This document shows, piece after piece, positions 9,574 to 19,292 of a stretch of DNA of 37,351 bases. This stretch comes from Flavobacteriales bacterium (GTDB taxonomy: Bacteria > Bacteroidota > Bacteroidia > Flavobacteriales_D > Parvicellaceae), in contig JAGXIB010000206.1 of assembly GCA_024635865.1 (NCBI GenBank), positions 1 through 37,351 of the forward strand, in the 5' to 3' direction. The number at the start of each line of letters is the position of its first letter. Positions within the stretch are counted from its first letter, which is position 1. The notes under the pieces are model-generated. The model was given only the letters and a program-made list of their open reading frames with translations, ran no database searches and had not been told where the DNA came from. A program made the translations under genes and the position numbers.

Positions 9574-11979
9574 ATGTCTTTCAAGAAAGTTTTAAAAAAG
9601 AGTTTTATAATTCTTATTGGTGTGTTGTTCATTGGGTTAATTTCTTCTATCATATACATCAATCATATAAAAAGTAGAGCTTTACCAGATTATATAGAAT
9701 CTGTTAAACTTGGTTTAAGTAACACCGTTGAAATTTATAGAGATAGTTTTGCCGTACCTCATGTTTATGCGAGCAACGAATTTGACTTATACAAGTCTGT
9801 AGGTTATTTGACAGCACAAGATCGTTTGTGGCAAATGGACTTACTTAGAAGAGTAACTCAAGGAAGAATTTCTGAAATTGTAGGAGACAAGGCCATTAAA
9901 TTCGATTTACTGATGCGTTCTTTACAATTGAATAAAAAATCTGAAGGAATTATTGAGCAATCTAGTGACACATTAATAACCATTCTAGAAGCTTATGCTG
10001 AAGGGGTTAATCAATACATTGCTGATAACAAAGATAACTTACCACAAGAGTTTTCTATCTTAGGATACACTCCAGAAAAATGGGAAATAAAACACTCGCT
10101 GAACCTTATCGGTTACATGGCATGGGACTTAACACCTAACTATAAGGCAGAGTTAATTTTAGAGAAAATAAGAAGAAAAATAGGTGATTCTTTAGCGCAA
10201 GAATTTGTTCCAGAAACGTCTACAGAAACATTTATATACCCTCATTTTAAACTTAAAGACACTACTTCCTTAGCGTGGCATAATGTATTAGAAGAGTACG
10301 ATAAGATAATAAATGAGTTGGGGTTAACTGTTTTTTCTGGAAGTAATAATTGGGCTGTTTCTTCTAAAAAAAGCAATACAGGAAAGGCGCTATTGGCTAA
10401 CGATATTCATTTAAAACTAGGTTTACCAGGTATTTGGTATCAAATACACGAAGTAATAGAGGGGGAGCTAAACGTCACTGGCCTTTTACTTCCTGGGCAA
10501 CCATTTATAGTTTCAGGACACAATGAAAAAGTTGCATGGGGATTAACGAACCTAAGAGTAGATAACATCGATTTTTATCAAGAAAAAATAAGTAAAGAGG
10601 ATACAACTAAATATGAATTTAATAATGAATTACTGAACATTACCTTTCAAAAAGAAGTCATAAAAAGTAAAGGAGTAGAACATCACCATACGATCAGACG
10701 AACAATGAGAGGTCCTATTATTTCTGACTGGACAGCCGTTGGATCTGAAAATACGATTTCAATGAAATGGGTAGGGTCTCATCAGTTTAGTAATGAGGTA
10801 AAAGGGTTGTATTTATTTAACCACGCTAAAAACTGGACTGATTTTTCTGAAGGGGTTGCAAATTTTGGAGCTGTTGCCCAAAACATTAATTATGCAGATG
10901 TAGAAGGTAATATCGGACTTAGAGTTGGAGCAGGAATCCCAATTCGTAAAAAAGGAACTGGACATTTTGTTGCTCCAGGTTGGACAGACGAGTACGACTG
11001 GAAAGGGTATGTTCCTTTTGACTCCCTTCCATATACTTACAATCCAAGCTCGAATATTGTCTCCTCTGCAAATAACAAAACGGTAAACGATGACTATCCT
11101 TATTATATTAACCGTTGGTTTTGCACGCCATATAGAGCTGAGAGAATTGTACAAGTACTTAACAGTAAACCAAAAGTTTCAATCGAAGATTTTAAAGCAT
11201 TACAAAATGATTATTATTCTATTCTTGCTAAACAGTTAAGTCCAGTAATTATAGAACACACTAAAAATACAAGCTTAACTGAACTTGAAAAAGAAGGAAT
11301 ACAACTATTAGAAAATTGGGACTATGTTTTAAATAAAGAAAGTCCTGAAGCGCTTGTTTTCGAAAACTTTTGTGTTTCTTTTTTAGAAAAAGTTATTAAA
11401 GATGAGTTAGGAGAGGAACTATTTAAAGACTTTTCTTCTAATGCTGCCATTACTCCAATTATGATTCATAAATTGTGGAGGTCCCCTAATTTAAAACTGT
11501 TTGATGATGTTTCTACTGATGTTGTAGAGAATTATTCAGTTTGTATTGAAAAGGCCTATAAAGAAGCGATTAGGAATATAAAAGAACGTTATGGGGTAGA
11601 TACCAATAATTGGATGTGGGGAAAAGAACACACCTTAACCCTAAAGCATCCGCTAGGCAAAAATAAATTATTAGACCTTGTCTTTAATTACAATTCAGAA
11701 AAGTACCCTGTTGGGGGAAGTTTTCATACGGTCTCTCCTTTTTTTAGTAACTACAACAATTACAAAGAAGTTGATCATGGTGCTTCTCATAGGCAAGTTT
11801 ATACCGTTGGAGACTGGGATAACTCTTATTCTGTTTTACCTTCTGGAAATTCAGGTTTAACAACAAGTAAGCATTATTTAGACCAGTTAGAGCTCTTTAT
11901 TAATGGAGAATACCATAGAGACTATTTTAGCCGTAAAAAGGTTGAAGAAAACACTTTATATAAAACTACGTTTAAATAA
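9574..11979 (+). CDS. penicillin acylase family protein (Ntn hydrolase)
   Basis: N-terminal TM; VPHVYASNEFDLYKSVGYLTAQDRLWQMDLLRR; GSNNWAVSSKKSNTGKALLANDIHLKLGLPGIWYQIHE around the predicted autocleavage Ser; GHNEKVAWGLTN. Confidence 0.93.
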   Translation: MSFKKVLKKSFIILIGVLFIGLISSIIYINHIKSRALPDYIESVKLGLSNTVEIYRDSFAVPHVYASNEFDLYKSVGYLTAQDRLWQMDLLRRVTQGRISEIVGDKAIKFDLLMRSLQLNKKSEGIIEQSSDTLITILEAYAEGVNQYIADNKDNLPQEFSILGYTPEKWEIKHSLNLIGYMAWDLTPNYKAELILEKIRRKIGDSLAQEFVPETSTETFIYPHFKLKDTTSLAWHNVLEEYDKIINELGLTVFSGSNNWAVSSKKSNTGKALLANDIHLKLGLPGIWYQIHEVIEGELNVTGLLLPGQPFIVSGHNEKVAWGLTNLRVDNIDFYQEKISKEDTTKYEFNNELLNITFQKEVIKSKGVEHHHTIRRTMRGPIISDWTAVGSENTISMKWVGSHQFSNEVKGLYLFNHAKNWTDFSEGVANFGAVAQNINYADVEGNIGLRVGAGIPIRKKGTGHFVAPGWTDEYDWKGYVPFDSLPYTYNPSSNIVSSANNKTVNDDYPYYINRWFCTPYRAERIVQVLNSKPKVSIEDFKALQNDYYSILAKQLSPVIIEHTKNTSLTELEKEGIQLLENWDYVLNKESPEALVFENFCVSFLEKVIKDELGEELFKDFSSNAAITPIMIHKLWRSPNLKLFDDVSTDVVENYSVCIEKAYKEAIRNIKERYGVDTNNWMWGKEHTLTLKHPLGKNKLLDLVFNYNSEKYPVGGSFHTVSPFFSNYNNYKEVDHGASHRQVYTVGDWDNSYSVLPSGNSGLTTSKHYLDQLELFINGEYHRDYFSRKKVEENTLYKTTFK

Positions 11980-12091
11980 AAAGAACATTTAGCATTGAAA
12001 ATTGATTACTTGTCATTTTAGGTGTTTGTTTTGCAGTTGATTAGGTATAAAAGCGTATTTTTACCTACCTTTGAATGGAGGTTTATTATCG

Positions 12092-12886
12092 ATGAAACAA
12101 ATTAAAATCATACTTTTTATACTTTCTCTATATACAGGGGCTCAGTTTTGGGCTCAAGAAATAATTATTTTAGAAGGTCAATATCAAAAAAGGAATGTTT
12201 TTGTTGCTAATAGTTCTAATTCTACAGGAATAGGTTTTTGTTCTTTTGAAGTTCGAGTGAATGGAGCTTTAATTACTGATGAAATAAATGTTAGGGCATA
12301 CGAAATAGATTTATCTGTTTTCGAACTCAAGTTAGAAGACCCTGTTATCATAGAAATAAAACACAAAAGGGGGTGTGTTCCTAAGGTTTTAAACCCCGAA
12401 GCCTTACAAGCAAAACCAACTTTTAACTCTAATGATATCACAGTAAATGATGAAGGTGTTTTGACTTGGGAAACTACAGATGAGCATGGTTCTTTGCCTT
12501 TTGTAGTTCAGCAGTATAAGTGGAATAAATGGGTGGACGTTGGAGAAATTCAAGGAAATGGTGAGCCAACCTTAAATAAATATACTTATCAAGTTGACTT
12601 TGTATATGGAGAAAATAAGTTTAGAGTGGTTCAAAAAATTAATCAACAACGTTTTAGAAAAACAAAAACGGTTGTAATTGACTCTGAAAAACCTAAATTG
12701 AACTTTGTATATAACAGGAAAAATAAAAAAGTAGTTTTTTCAAACACTACAGCTTACGAAATTCACGATAAATACGGACAGTTAATTATGCGTGGTTTTA
12801 ACTCTCAAGCAGATGTTTCTCACTTAATTAAAGATGAGTACTATGTTAGTTTTGATAATGTAACAAAAGTGCTGGCTAAGCGTTAA
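12092..12886 (+). CDS. secreted hypothetical protein with degenerate T9SS-like C-terminus
   Basis: Signal peptide MKQIKIILFILSLYTGAQFWAQE. Tail YEIHDKYGQLIMRGFNSQADVSHLIKDEYYVSFDNVTKVLAKR resembles a T9SS CTD (GxL...DVSxL...YY). Tracked start 12071 is TTG; ATG 12092 is preferred. Confidence 0.7.
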   Translation: MKQIKIILFILSLYTGAQFWAQEIIILEGQYQKRNVFVANSSNSTGIGFCSFEVRVNGALITDEINVRAYEIDLSVFELKLEDPVIIEIKHKRGCVPKVLNPEALQAKPTFNSNDITVNDEGVLTWETTDEHGSLPFVVQQYKWNKWVDVGEIQGNGEPTLNKYTYQVDFVYGENKFRVVQKINQQRFRKTKTVVIDSEKPKLNFVYNRKNKKVVFSNTTAYEIHDKYGQLIMRGFNSQADVSHLIKDEYYVSFDNVTKVLAKR

Positions 12887-13029
12887 TAATCCAGATTAAA
12901 ACCTAAAAAAGAAACCTCTCTCTCTTTTTATCTTTTACTGTTGTAAAGAAACAGAACGCCCAACTCTCTAGAGTTTTAAACTTTTCTGCTTAAATAAAAA
13001 GCTAAACCTAATTTTCTCTTTTTACAATA

Positions 13030-13656
13030 CTATTTAAATACATAGCTAATTCCTGTGGTAATCATATCATAATTACTGCTTGGTTTAGAGGACAAAAAAT
13101 TTCCATTAGAGATGTGGTTAAAACCAGCTGTTACAGCAATTTTATTTGTAATACAATATGAAAAATGCCAATAATGATGAAAGTTAAGCCCCCTCCTTAG
13201 TCCATCAGAAACCAAATTATTAGCTTCAACCCATACAAGGCTTATCTGAGGATTAAAAAAGAACCGCTTGGTAAGTCGAAGTGAAAGCTCTATTCCTAGT
13301 CCCGCACAATTCCCTCCTCTATTGGTCAGATGAACTAAAGCAATCGGCCTAATCGAAATCAACCTTCCAAAATAAGCTGAATCTTTCCCCTTTTCTTCAA
13401 AACTTTCAACTTTATCTAATGACCGCTGAAAAGGGAGGTAGAGTTGAATGAATGCACCAAACTGATTAAATTTATTTTCTAATGCTGGATTTATCCCAAG
13501 CCTGGACCTATATATACCAGGGTTAAAACTCAACTTAAGTGGAACGACTTCCAGTTCTACTTTTGCTTTGCTATAAGAAGACTTACTCCCCTCTTTTACT
13601 TGACACCATGCAAAAGATAGTTTAAGGATTAAGAAAATAATTAGTAAAATTTTCAT
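13030..13656 (-). CDS. outer-membrane beta-barrel, PagL/acyloxyacyl hydrolase-like
   Basis: Signal peptide, alternating beta-strands and AVTAGFNHISNGNF (PagL-like H-x-S-N signature), ending ISYVFK. Confidence 0.5.
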   Translation of the reverse strand: MKILLIIFLILKLSFAWCQVKEGSKSSYSKAKVELEVVPLKLSFNPGIYRSRLGINPALENKFNQFGAFIQLYLPFQRSLDKVESFEEKGKDSAYFGRLISIRPIALVHLTNRGGNCAGLGIELSLRLTKRFFFNPQISLVWVEANNLVSDGLRRGLNFHHYWHFSYCITNKIAVTAGFNHISNGNFLSSKPSSNYDMITTGISYVFK

Positions 13657-13788
13657 AAGAGTTTGCCTAGGGAGTAGTTCTAAGCTAATTTTTTTATTTT
13701 GATTAAGGTACTTGCTTTCATTTGTTACTGTAATAAATTATAGTATTTAATAAGGGATGATGTTCCAGGGGTATTGACATATATTGTA

Positions 13789-15120
13789 TTAATTTATTAG
13801 ACTTAATAAATATGCTCTATCCGCTTTAACTGTTTTAAAGGCGTCAGTTTTGCTCAGTCCATTGTACCTAAATTTTCCTCTAGTTTTTAAAAAATACTTC
13901 CAGTAATTCCAACTAAAAATAGCAGAGAGCGGCAAAGAAAGTAAATAAAGAATCCAAATGTAATCGTCTGTCAATAGTGCTACAGTTATTGTTTGCAATA
14001 ACCAGAAAAGCTTAAAGAATAAAACTCCAAAAGCCATTTTAAAAGAGCCATGGAAGGTAATGTCTTTTATTTTTGAGTTCACAAACCACACCGGTATTTT
14101 ATAAGGAATGTAATTGTTGAGCACTCCATAAAGGTGAAAAGGCAACCCTAATACTAACCCTAAAACAGCAAAGAATAAATTTAAAAAAGAATATTTTTCT
14201 TTGTCGAATAACCAATACTTTAGACCGTTTTCTTTGGTGTAGCTGATTACAGATTTAGCTTTTTCGTTTAAGTTTTCTGCTACAGAAGCATTTGTTTCTA
14301 TTGTGTTTTCAATTTTGGATATAAACTGTTTTTGCGACCTGAACTTAGCAATTAAGCTCTTTTCTTTTTCTCCAGCAGCAATTTTGATTTGATTAGGGAA
14401 TAAAAACAACATTTCATGAATTGCTTCATAGTAGTCAAGTTTTTGAATATCGATCATTTCCTTGCTCATCCCTTTACTAATGGCTTCTGTAATCGTATTA
14501 ACAGCTTTAGATTCGTTTTCTTCTTTTTGTTGTTTATAGTCATTTATGGAGATAGGCTCTCCGAAATTGATTAAAAACTCCGATTGAAAACCTGAATACT
14601 CGCTATAGTTTAAACCAACAGGAACGATTTTTATATCTAACTCATTGTTATATTTGTTATCCGCACCATAAGCAATTCTGACTAACCCTTTCATTATAGG
14701 GCGTAAATTCTTCTTGTTATTATGGTTCCCTTCTGGGAAAATGATAATGATATTGTTTTCCTTTAAAAGGTCGTAACACTCGTTAAAAGTACCTTCATTT
14801 TTTTCTATTGTATTCCCGCCATCTCTTTTTCTATATATAGGAAGCATATATATTCCTCTAAACAGTTTGTTTAGAAATGGTTTTTTAAAAATGTCAGCTC
14901 TTGTTAGGTAGTAAGTATTCTGTTTACCAACAACACTTGTTAAAATCGGGTCCAAAAAGGCATTTTGATGATTAATTGCAAAGAGAATAGGCTTATTATG
15001 ATAAGGAACATTTTCTTGCCCCACAGCCTCATATCTTTTGTAAAAGGTGTTAATCCCAATTTTTACAAAAAGGTACCCATAAATGTATGTCCCTGTCCAA
15101 TTTTTAAACCGCCCGATCAT
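13789..15120 (-). CDS. 1-acylglycerol-3-phosphate acyltransferase-like protein with C-terminal membrane region
   Basis: FAINHQNAFLDPILTSVVG, RDGGNTIEKNEGTF, IIIFPEGNHNNKKNLRPIMKGLVRIA, then C-terminal hydrophobic helices. Confidence 0.87.
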   Translation of the reverse strand: MIGRFKNWTGTYIYGYLFVKIGINTFYKRYEAVGQENVPYHNKPILFAINHQNAFLDPILTSVVGKQNTYYLTRADIFKKPFLNKLFRGIYMLPIYRKRDGGNTIEKNEGTFNECYDLLKENNIIIIFPEGNHNNKKNLRPIMKGLVRIAYGADNKYNNELDIKIVPVGLNYSEYSGFQSEFLINFGEPISINDYKQQKEENESKAVNTITEAISKGMSKEMIDIQKLDYYEAIHEMLFLFPNQIKIAAGEKEKSLIAKFRSQKQFISKIENTIETNASVAENLNEKAKSVISYTKENGLKYWLFDKEKYSFLNLFFAVLGLVLGLPFHLYGVLNNYIPYKIPVWFVNSKIKDITFHGSFKMAFGVLFFKLFWLLQTITVALLTDDYIWILYLLSLPLSAIFSWNYWKYFLKTRGKFRYNGLSKTDAFKTVKADRAYLLSLIN

Positions 15121-15130
15121 GTAGTAAAGA

Positions 15131-17572
15131 TTATCTTAATTCTGCTTTTAATAGTTCCGTGATAGAGGTTTGAATTTTATGCATTACTTTTTCAATCTCT
15201 TTATCCTTTAAGGTTTTGTTTTCATCTTGTAAGATGAATCGAACAGCATAAGACTTCTTACCTTTTTCCATGTTCTTACCTTTGTAAACGTCAAATAGAG
15301 AAACTTCTTTTAATAGTTTACGGTCACATTTTTTAGCTATTGTCTCAATTTCTTCGAAAGTAATGGCGTCGTCTAATAATAATGATAAGTCTCTTTTAAC
15401 GGCAGGAAATTTTGTTAACTCCTTAAACTTAACCTTATTCATGCTCATCAATTCTAAAACCACATCCCAATTAATTAAAGCAACAAACACATCATTTTTT
15501 AGTCCAAAATGATTTTTAATGTCATTTCTAATCCAACCAGTATCAGCTACTTTTTTCTTAGCAATTTTATAAGTTAATCCATCTTCTAATAACTGATTTT
15601 CTGTAGCAGAAATATTTCCATTTTTCCAAATTCCCAAGCGATTCAAGATTCCCTCAGTAATTCCTTTAATATTATAAAAGCTTACTTTGTCATTGTTACT
15701 ATTCCAAAGCTCTTCTTGAACTCTTCCGCTAATCACAATACATAAATGTTCTTCTTCGTTGTAGCCGCTTTCAAACTTCTGATAGATCTTCCCGAATTCA
15801 AATAACTTCACATTTTCTGTTCCGTAATTTTGATTTAAACGAACCGCCTCTAAAGCATTAAATAGTAGCGTTTGACGCATTACATCTAATTCTGTACTTA
15901 GTGGGTTTAACATCTTAACAGAAAAAACCTCTTTAATGTTATCGCTTTTTGCAATGTCAACATAATCAGACTTGGTTAATGAGTTAGACATAGCTTCAAA
16001 ATATCCAACACTAGCTAACCAGTCAGAAATATAGTTTTGTTGTTTCTCTTTATCTAATTTTGGTCTGTATGAAATGGAGGTGTTTAACTTTTCTGGAATA
16101 AGAACATTATTAAAACCATAAATTCTTAATACTTCTTCTGCAATGTCAGCTTCACGCTGAACATCTACTCTATAAGCTGGAACTTCTAATTCTAAAATTG
16201 AACCATTCGTTGCCAATACTTCAATCTCTAGATAGGATAAGATATCCTCTATTTCATTTTCTTTAAACTCAACACCACACAATAAGCTAATTCGATCTTT
16301 ATTGACAGAAAACTTGAAGTTTTTTATTGGGTTTGGGTAGTTGTCTGTAATTTCTGAAGAAATGGTTCCTCCAGCAACTTCTTTAATCAATAAAGCAGCT
16401 CTTTTCAATGCTTCGATTGTTAAATTTGGATCAATTCCTCTTTCGAATCGGAAAGAAGCATCTGTATTTAAGCCGTGTCTTTTTGCTGTTTTACGGATGC
16501 TAACAGGGTTAAAATAAGCACTTTCTAAAAACACATTTACTGTTTCGTTGGTGATTCCAGATTTAGCTCCTCCGAAAACACCTGCAATACACATTCCTTC
16601 AGAGCTATTTGAAATTATTAAATCTTCTTCGTGTAACGAACGCTCAGTATCATCTAAAGTTGTAAACTTAGTTTCTGAGGCTAACGTTTTTACAATGACT
16701 TTTTTCCCTTCAATTTTATCTGCATCAAAAGCATGTAAAGGCTGTCCATATTCATGTAAAACAAAGTTAGTAATGTCTACAATATTATTGATCGGTGATA
16801 AATCTATTGATCTCAACTTGTTTTGTAACCACTCTGGCGATTCCTCTACTTTAATCCCGCTAATAGAAACCCCACAATAACGGGGGCAAGCTTCACTGTT
16901 TAATACTTCAACCGAGATAGGTAAATCATGATTTTCTACTTTGAAAGTAGAAGTATCTGGCCAAGCTAACTTTGTAGACACAGGAGTAATTCCTTTGTAT
17001 TTGAATGCCGCTAATAGGTCTCTAGCAACACCAATATGTCCCATTGCATCAGCTCTATTCGGTGTTAATCCAATTTCAATTTGAGTATCTTTTTCAACTT
17101 TAAAATATTCAGGAGCTGGTGTTCCAGCAATTGCATCGGCATCTAGTACCATAATCCCATCGTGTGCCCCTCCAAAGCCAATTTCGTCCGCTCCACAAAT
17201 CATTCCTAGAGATTCAACACCTCTAATTTTCGATTTTTTAATTTTAAACGATTCGCCTTCTTCTGTATATAAGGTAGTTCCAGGAATAGCTACAACTACT
17301 TTTTGTCCAACTGCAACATTTGGTGCCCCACAAACAATTTGTTGCGGCTCTCCTCCAACATTAACCGTAGTAATGTTTAGACGGTCAGCATCTGGATGTG
17401 GTTCTTTAGTTAAAACCTCTCCAATAAATAACCCTTCTAAGCCTCCTTTTATACTCATACTTTCAGTAGTTTTTTCTACTTCTAGACCAGTATCGGTTAG
17501 TATTTCTCCTACAGTAACAGCATCTAAGTCTGTCGATATATATTGCTTCAACCAATTGAATGAAACTTTCAT
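15131..17572 (-). CDS. pheT: phenylalanine--tRNA ligase beta subunit
   Basis: MKVSFNWLKQYI..., tRNA-binding domain (HPDADRLNITTVNVG), B5 domain, FDX-ACB C-terminus (KFPAVKRDLSLLLDD...LFDVYKGKNMEKGKKSYAVRFILQDENKTL). Confidence 0.97.
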   Translation of the reverse strand: MKVSFNWLKQYISTDLDAVTVGEILTDTGLEVEKTTESMSIKGGLEGLFIGEVLTKEPHPDADRLNITTVNVGGEPQQIVCGAPNVAVGQKVVVAIPGTTLYTEEGESFKIKKSKIRGVESLGMICGADEIGFGGAHDGIMVLDADAIAGTPAPEYFKVEKDTQIEIGLTPNRADAMGHIGVARDLLAAFKYKGITPVSTKLAWPDTSTFKVENHDLPISVEVLNSEACPRYCGVSISGIKVEESPEWLQNKLRSIDLSPINNIVDITNFVLHEYGQPLHAFDADKIEGKKVIVKTLASETKFTTLDDTERSLHEEDLIISNSSEGMCIAGVFGGAKSGITNETVNVFLESAYFNPVSIRKTAKRHGLNTDASFRFERGIDPNLTIEALKRAALLIKEVAGGTISSEITDNYPNPIKNFKFSVNKDRISLLCGVEFKENEIEDILSYLEIEVLATNGSILELEVPAYRVDVQREADIAEEVLRIYGFNNVLIPEKLNTSISYRPKLDKEKQQNYISDWLASVGYFEAMSNSLTKSDYVDIAKSDNIKEVFSVKMLNPLSTELDVMRQTLLFNALEAVRLNQNYGTENVKLFEFGKIYQKFESGYNEEEHLCIVISGRVQEELWNSNNDKVSFYNIKGITEGILNRLGIWKNGNISATENQLLEDGLTYKIAKKKVADTGWIRNDIKNHFGLKNDVFVALINWDVVLELMSMNKVKFKELTKFPAVKRDLSLLLDDAITFEEIETIAKKCDRKLLKEVSLFDVYKGKNMEKGKKSYAVRFILQDENKTLKDKEIEKVMHKIQTSITELLKAELR

Positions 17573-17765
17573 AATCTTCTATTTTAAAATCGTAGGCACA
17601 AAAATAGTTTTTTATCTTGACTAGCCCTTTATATTTAAAGTAAGAATCCTTAGAATTAAAAAAATAGTTGGATTTTAATTAATATTAACACCCGCTCTTA
17701 TTTAGAATGAATATAAAATTAGTATTTTTGTATAATTAATTTTAATTATAAAAAGTAAATAAAAT

Positions 17766-18179
17766 ATGTATCCACCAGAATTAGTTGCCCCAATGAAAGC
17801 AGAGCTTACGAGCTCTGGATATGAAGATGTAACAACAGTAGAAGGAGTAGATCAATACTTAAATGCAGATAAAGGAACTACTTTTGTAGTTGTTAATTCT
17901 GTATGTGGGTGTGCTGCTTCTAATGCAAGACCTGCTGCAAAAATAGCAACAGGAAATGGAAAGAAACCAGATAACTTTATTACTGTATTTGCAGGAGTAG
18001 ATGGAGAAGCTGTGAACCAAGTAAGAAAATACTGTTTACCTTACCCTCCTTCATCACCAAGTATGGCTTTGTTTAAAGATGGACAGTTAGTTCATTTTGT
18101 AGAAAGACATCACATTGAAGGTGTTTCTGCAGAAATGATTGCAGAAAATGTTGTAGCAGCTTTCGATGAGTTTTGCTAA
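17766..18179 (+). CDS. bacilliredoxin BrxA/BrxB (YphP/YqiW) family
   Basis: MYPPELVAPMKAELTSSGYEDV...VVVNSVCGCAASNARPAA (CGC active site)...FPPSSPS-like PYPPSSPSMALFKDGQLVHFVERHHIEG. Confidence 0.95.
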   Translation: MYPPELVAPMKAELTSSGYEDVTTVEGVDQYLNADKGTTFVVVNSVCGCAASNARPAAKIATGNGKKPDNFITVFAGVDGEAVNQVRKYCLPYPPSSPSMALFKDGQLVHFVERHHIEGVSAEMIAENVVAAFDEFC

Positions 18180-18190
18180 GATTAAATTAC

Positions 18191-18246
18191 GATAAAAACA
18201 AAAAAGCCTTGCTAAATTAATTTAGCAAGGCTTTTTTGTTTTTATC
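18191..18246. terminator. 56-bp perfect palindrome acting as bidirectional terminator between convergent genes
   Basis: GATAAAAACAAAAAAGCCTTGCTAAATT|AATTTAGCAAGGCTTTTTTGTTTTTATC: the two 28-nt halves are exact reverse complements, with T-tracts on both strands. Confidence 0.92.
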
Positions 18247-19180
18247 TCCATTCTACTATTTGTCCTCGTTTTTTATCTAAGAATTCTTTTGGTACTGATT
18301 CAGAAATTGCTTTTGATAAGGCTTGTAACATTCTTCTTTTGATATGATTTCTGGAATAGGCAATTCCTACTTCCCTGACTGGACTTTCTGAAACAAAAGG
18401 TTTGATAATCGTATTTTTAAGGTTGCAATTATTTACTGCTAACTCTGGTAGTAACGTATAGCCTCCTTCAGTTTCTATTATTTTTTTAATTGTTTCTAAA
18501 GAGCCGCTTTCGAAATTAAACTTAGTGTCTTTTATTTTCTCGTCTTGGTAAGAACATAAGTTTAAAACTTGAGAACGAAAACAATGCCCTTTTCCTAACA
18601 ACCAAAGTCCATCAGCTGTTATCTGACTAGTTTTTAGCTCTTTATTTTGACATAAAGGATGTTTTTTGTTGGCAAAAAACAACATCTTTTCATAGAAAAT
18701 GGCTTCTTCTACTATTCCAGCTTCATTTAATGGAGTGACAAGTATGCCTACATCAATGGTGTCTTTTTTTAACCGTTCTATAATTTCTTCAGATAGTAAT
18801 TCAACTATTGTTACGTTTATTAATGGATATTTTTTTGTTAGGCTTCCAATAAATAACGAAAGTAAGTATGGAGCTAGAGAAGGAATGATTCCTATGGTTA
18901 AGTCTCCAGACAAAGTTGAATTATGTTCTTCTATTACTTCAGTGATTCTTTTGCTTTCAGCCAGCGCAATTCTAGCTTGTTTTATAATCTTTTTTCCTAT
19001 ATCTGTTGGGATAATAGGTTGCTTTGTTCGATCAAATATGACAACTCCTAAGTGGTCTTCTAACTTTTTTATTTGCATACTCAATGTTGGTTGAGTGACA
19101 AAGCATTTTTCTGATGCAGTGACAAAATGACGATAAGTATCTATTGCTACAACATATTCTAGTTGAGTAAGTGTTATCAT
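18242..19180 (-). CDS. oxyR: LysR-family peroxide regulator
   Basis: LysR HTH MITLTQLEYVVAIDTYRHFVTASEKCFVTQPTLSMQIKKLE. Cys pair in LLGKGHCFRSQVLNLC with the same spacing (9 residues) as E. coli OxyR Cys199/Cys208. Confidence 0.92.
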   Translation of the reverse strand: MITLTQLEYVVAIDTYRHFVTASEKCFVTQPTLSMQIKKLEDHLGVVIFDRTKQPIIPTDIGKKIIKQARIALAESKRITEVIEEHNSTLSGDLTIGIIPSLAPYLLSLFIGSLTKKYPLINVTIVELLSEEIIERLKKDTIDVGILVTPLNEAGIVEEAIFYEKMLFFANKKHPLCQNKELKTSQITADGLWLLGKGHCFRSQVLNLCSYQDEKIKDTKFNFESGSLETIKKIIETEGGYTLLPELAVNNCNLKNTIIKPFVSESPVREVGIAYSRNHIKRRMLQALSKAISESVPKEFLDKKRGQIVEWR

Positions 19181-19239
19181 TTGAAGTCCATTTTTTTTGC
19201 GTTTTTTATTTTTGTAAATTTATCAACTTTATATTTAAC

Positions 19240-19270
19240 AAAAAAGCCCAACATCTAGTTGGGCTTTTTT
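19240..19270 (-). terminator. Rho-independent terminator downstream of glmS (possibly bidirectional)
   Basis: AAAAAAGCCCAAC-ATCTA-GTTGGGCTTTTTT, 13-bp stem. Confidence 0.88.
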
Positions 19271-19292
19271 TAATCTATATTAAAAATGGCTT

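Noticed and set aside
10813-11154. 113-aa minus-strand ORF within the penicillin acylase gene
   Set aside because: Antisense to a conserved coding region with no independent support.
9574-11979. Quorum-quenching AHL acylase role for the penicillin acylase homologue
   Set aside because: The family is broad; substrate cannot be read from sequence and there is no signalling gene nearby.
12910-12990. CT-rich microsatellite and weak AACTC/GAGTT stem
   Set aside because: Repeat is only about 5 units and the stem is 5 bp; too weak to call as phase variation or terminator.
16548-16880. 110-aa plus-strand ORF within pheT
   Set aside because: Shadow ORF opposite a conserved essential gene.
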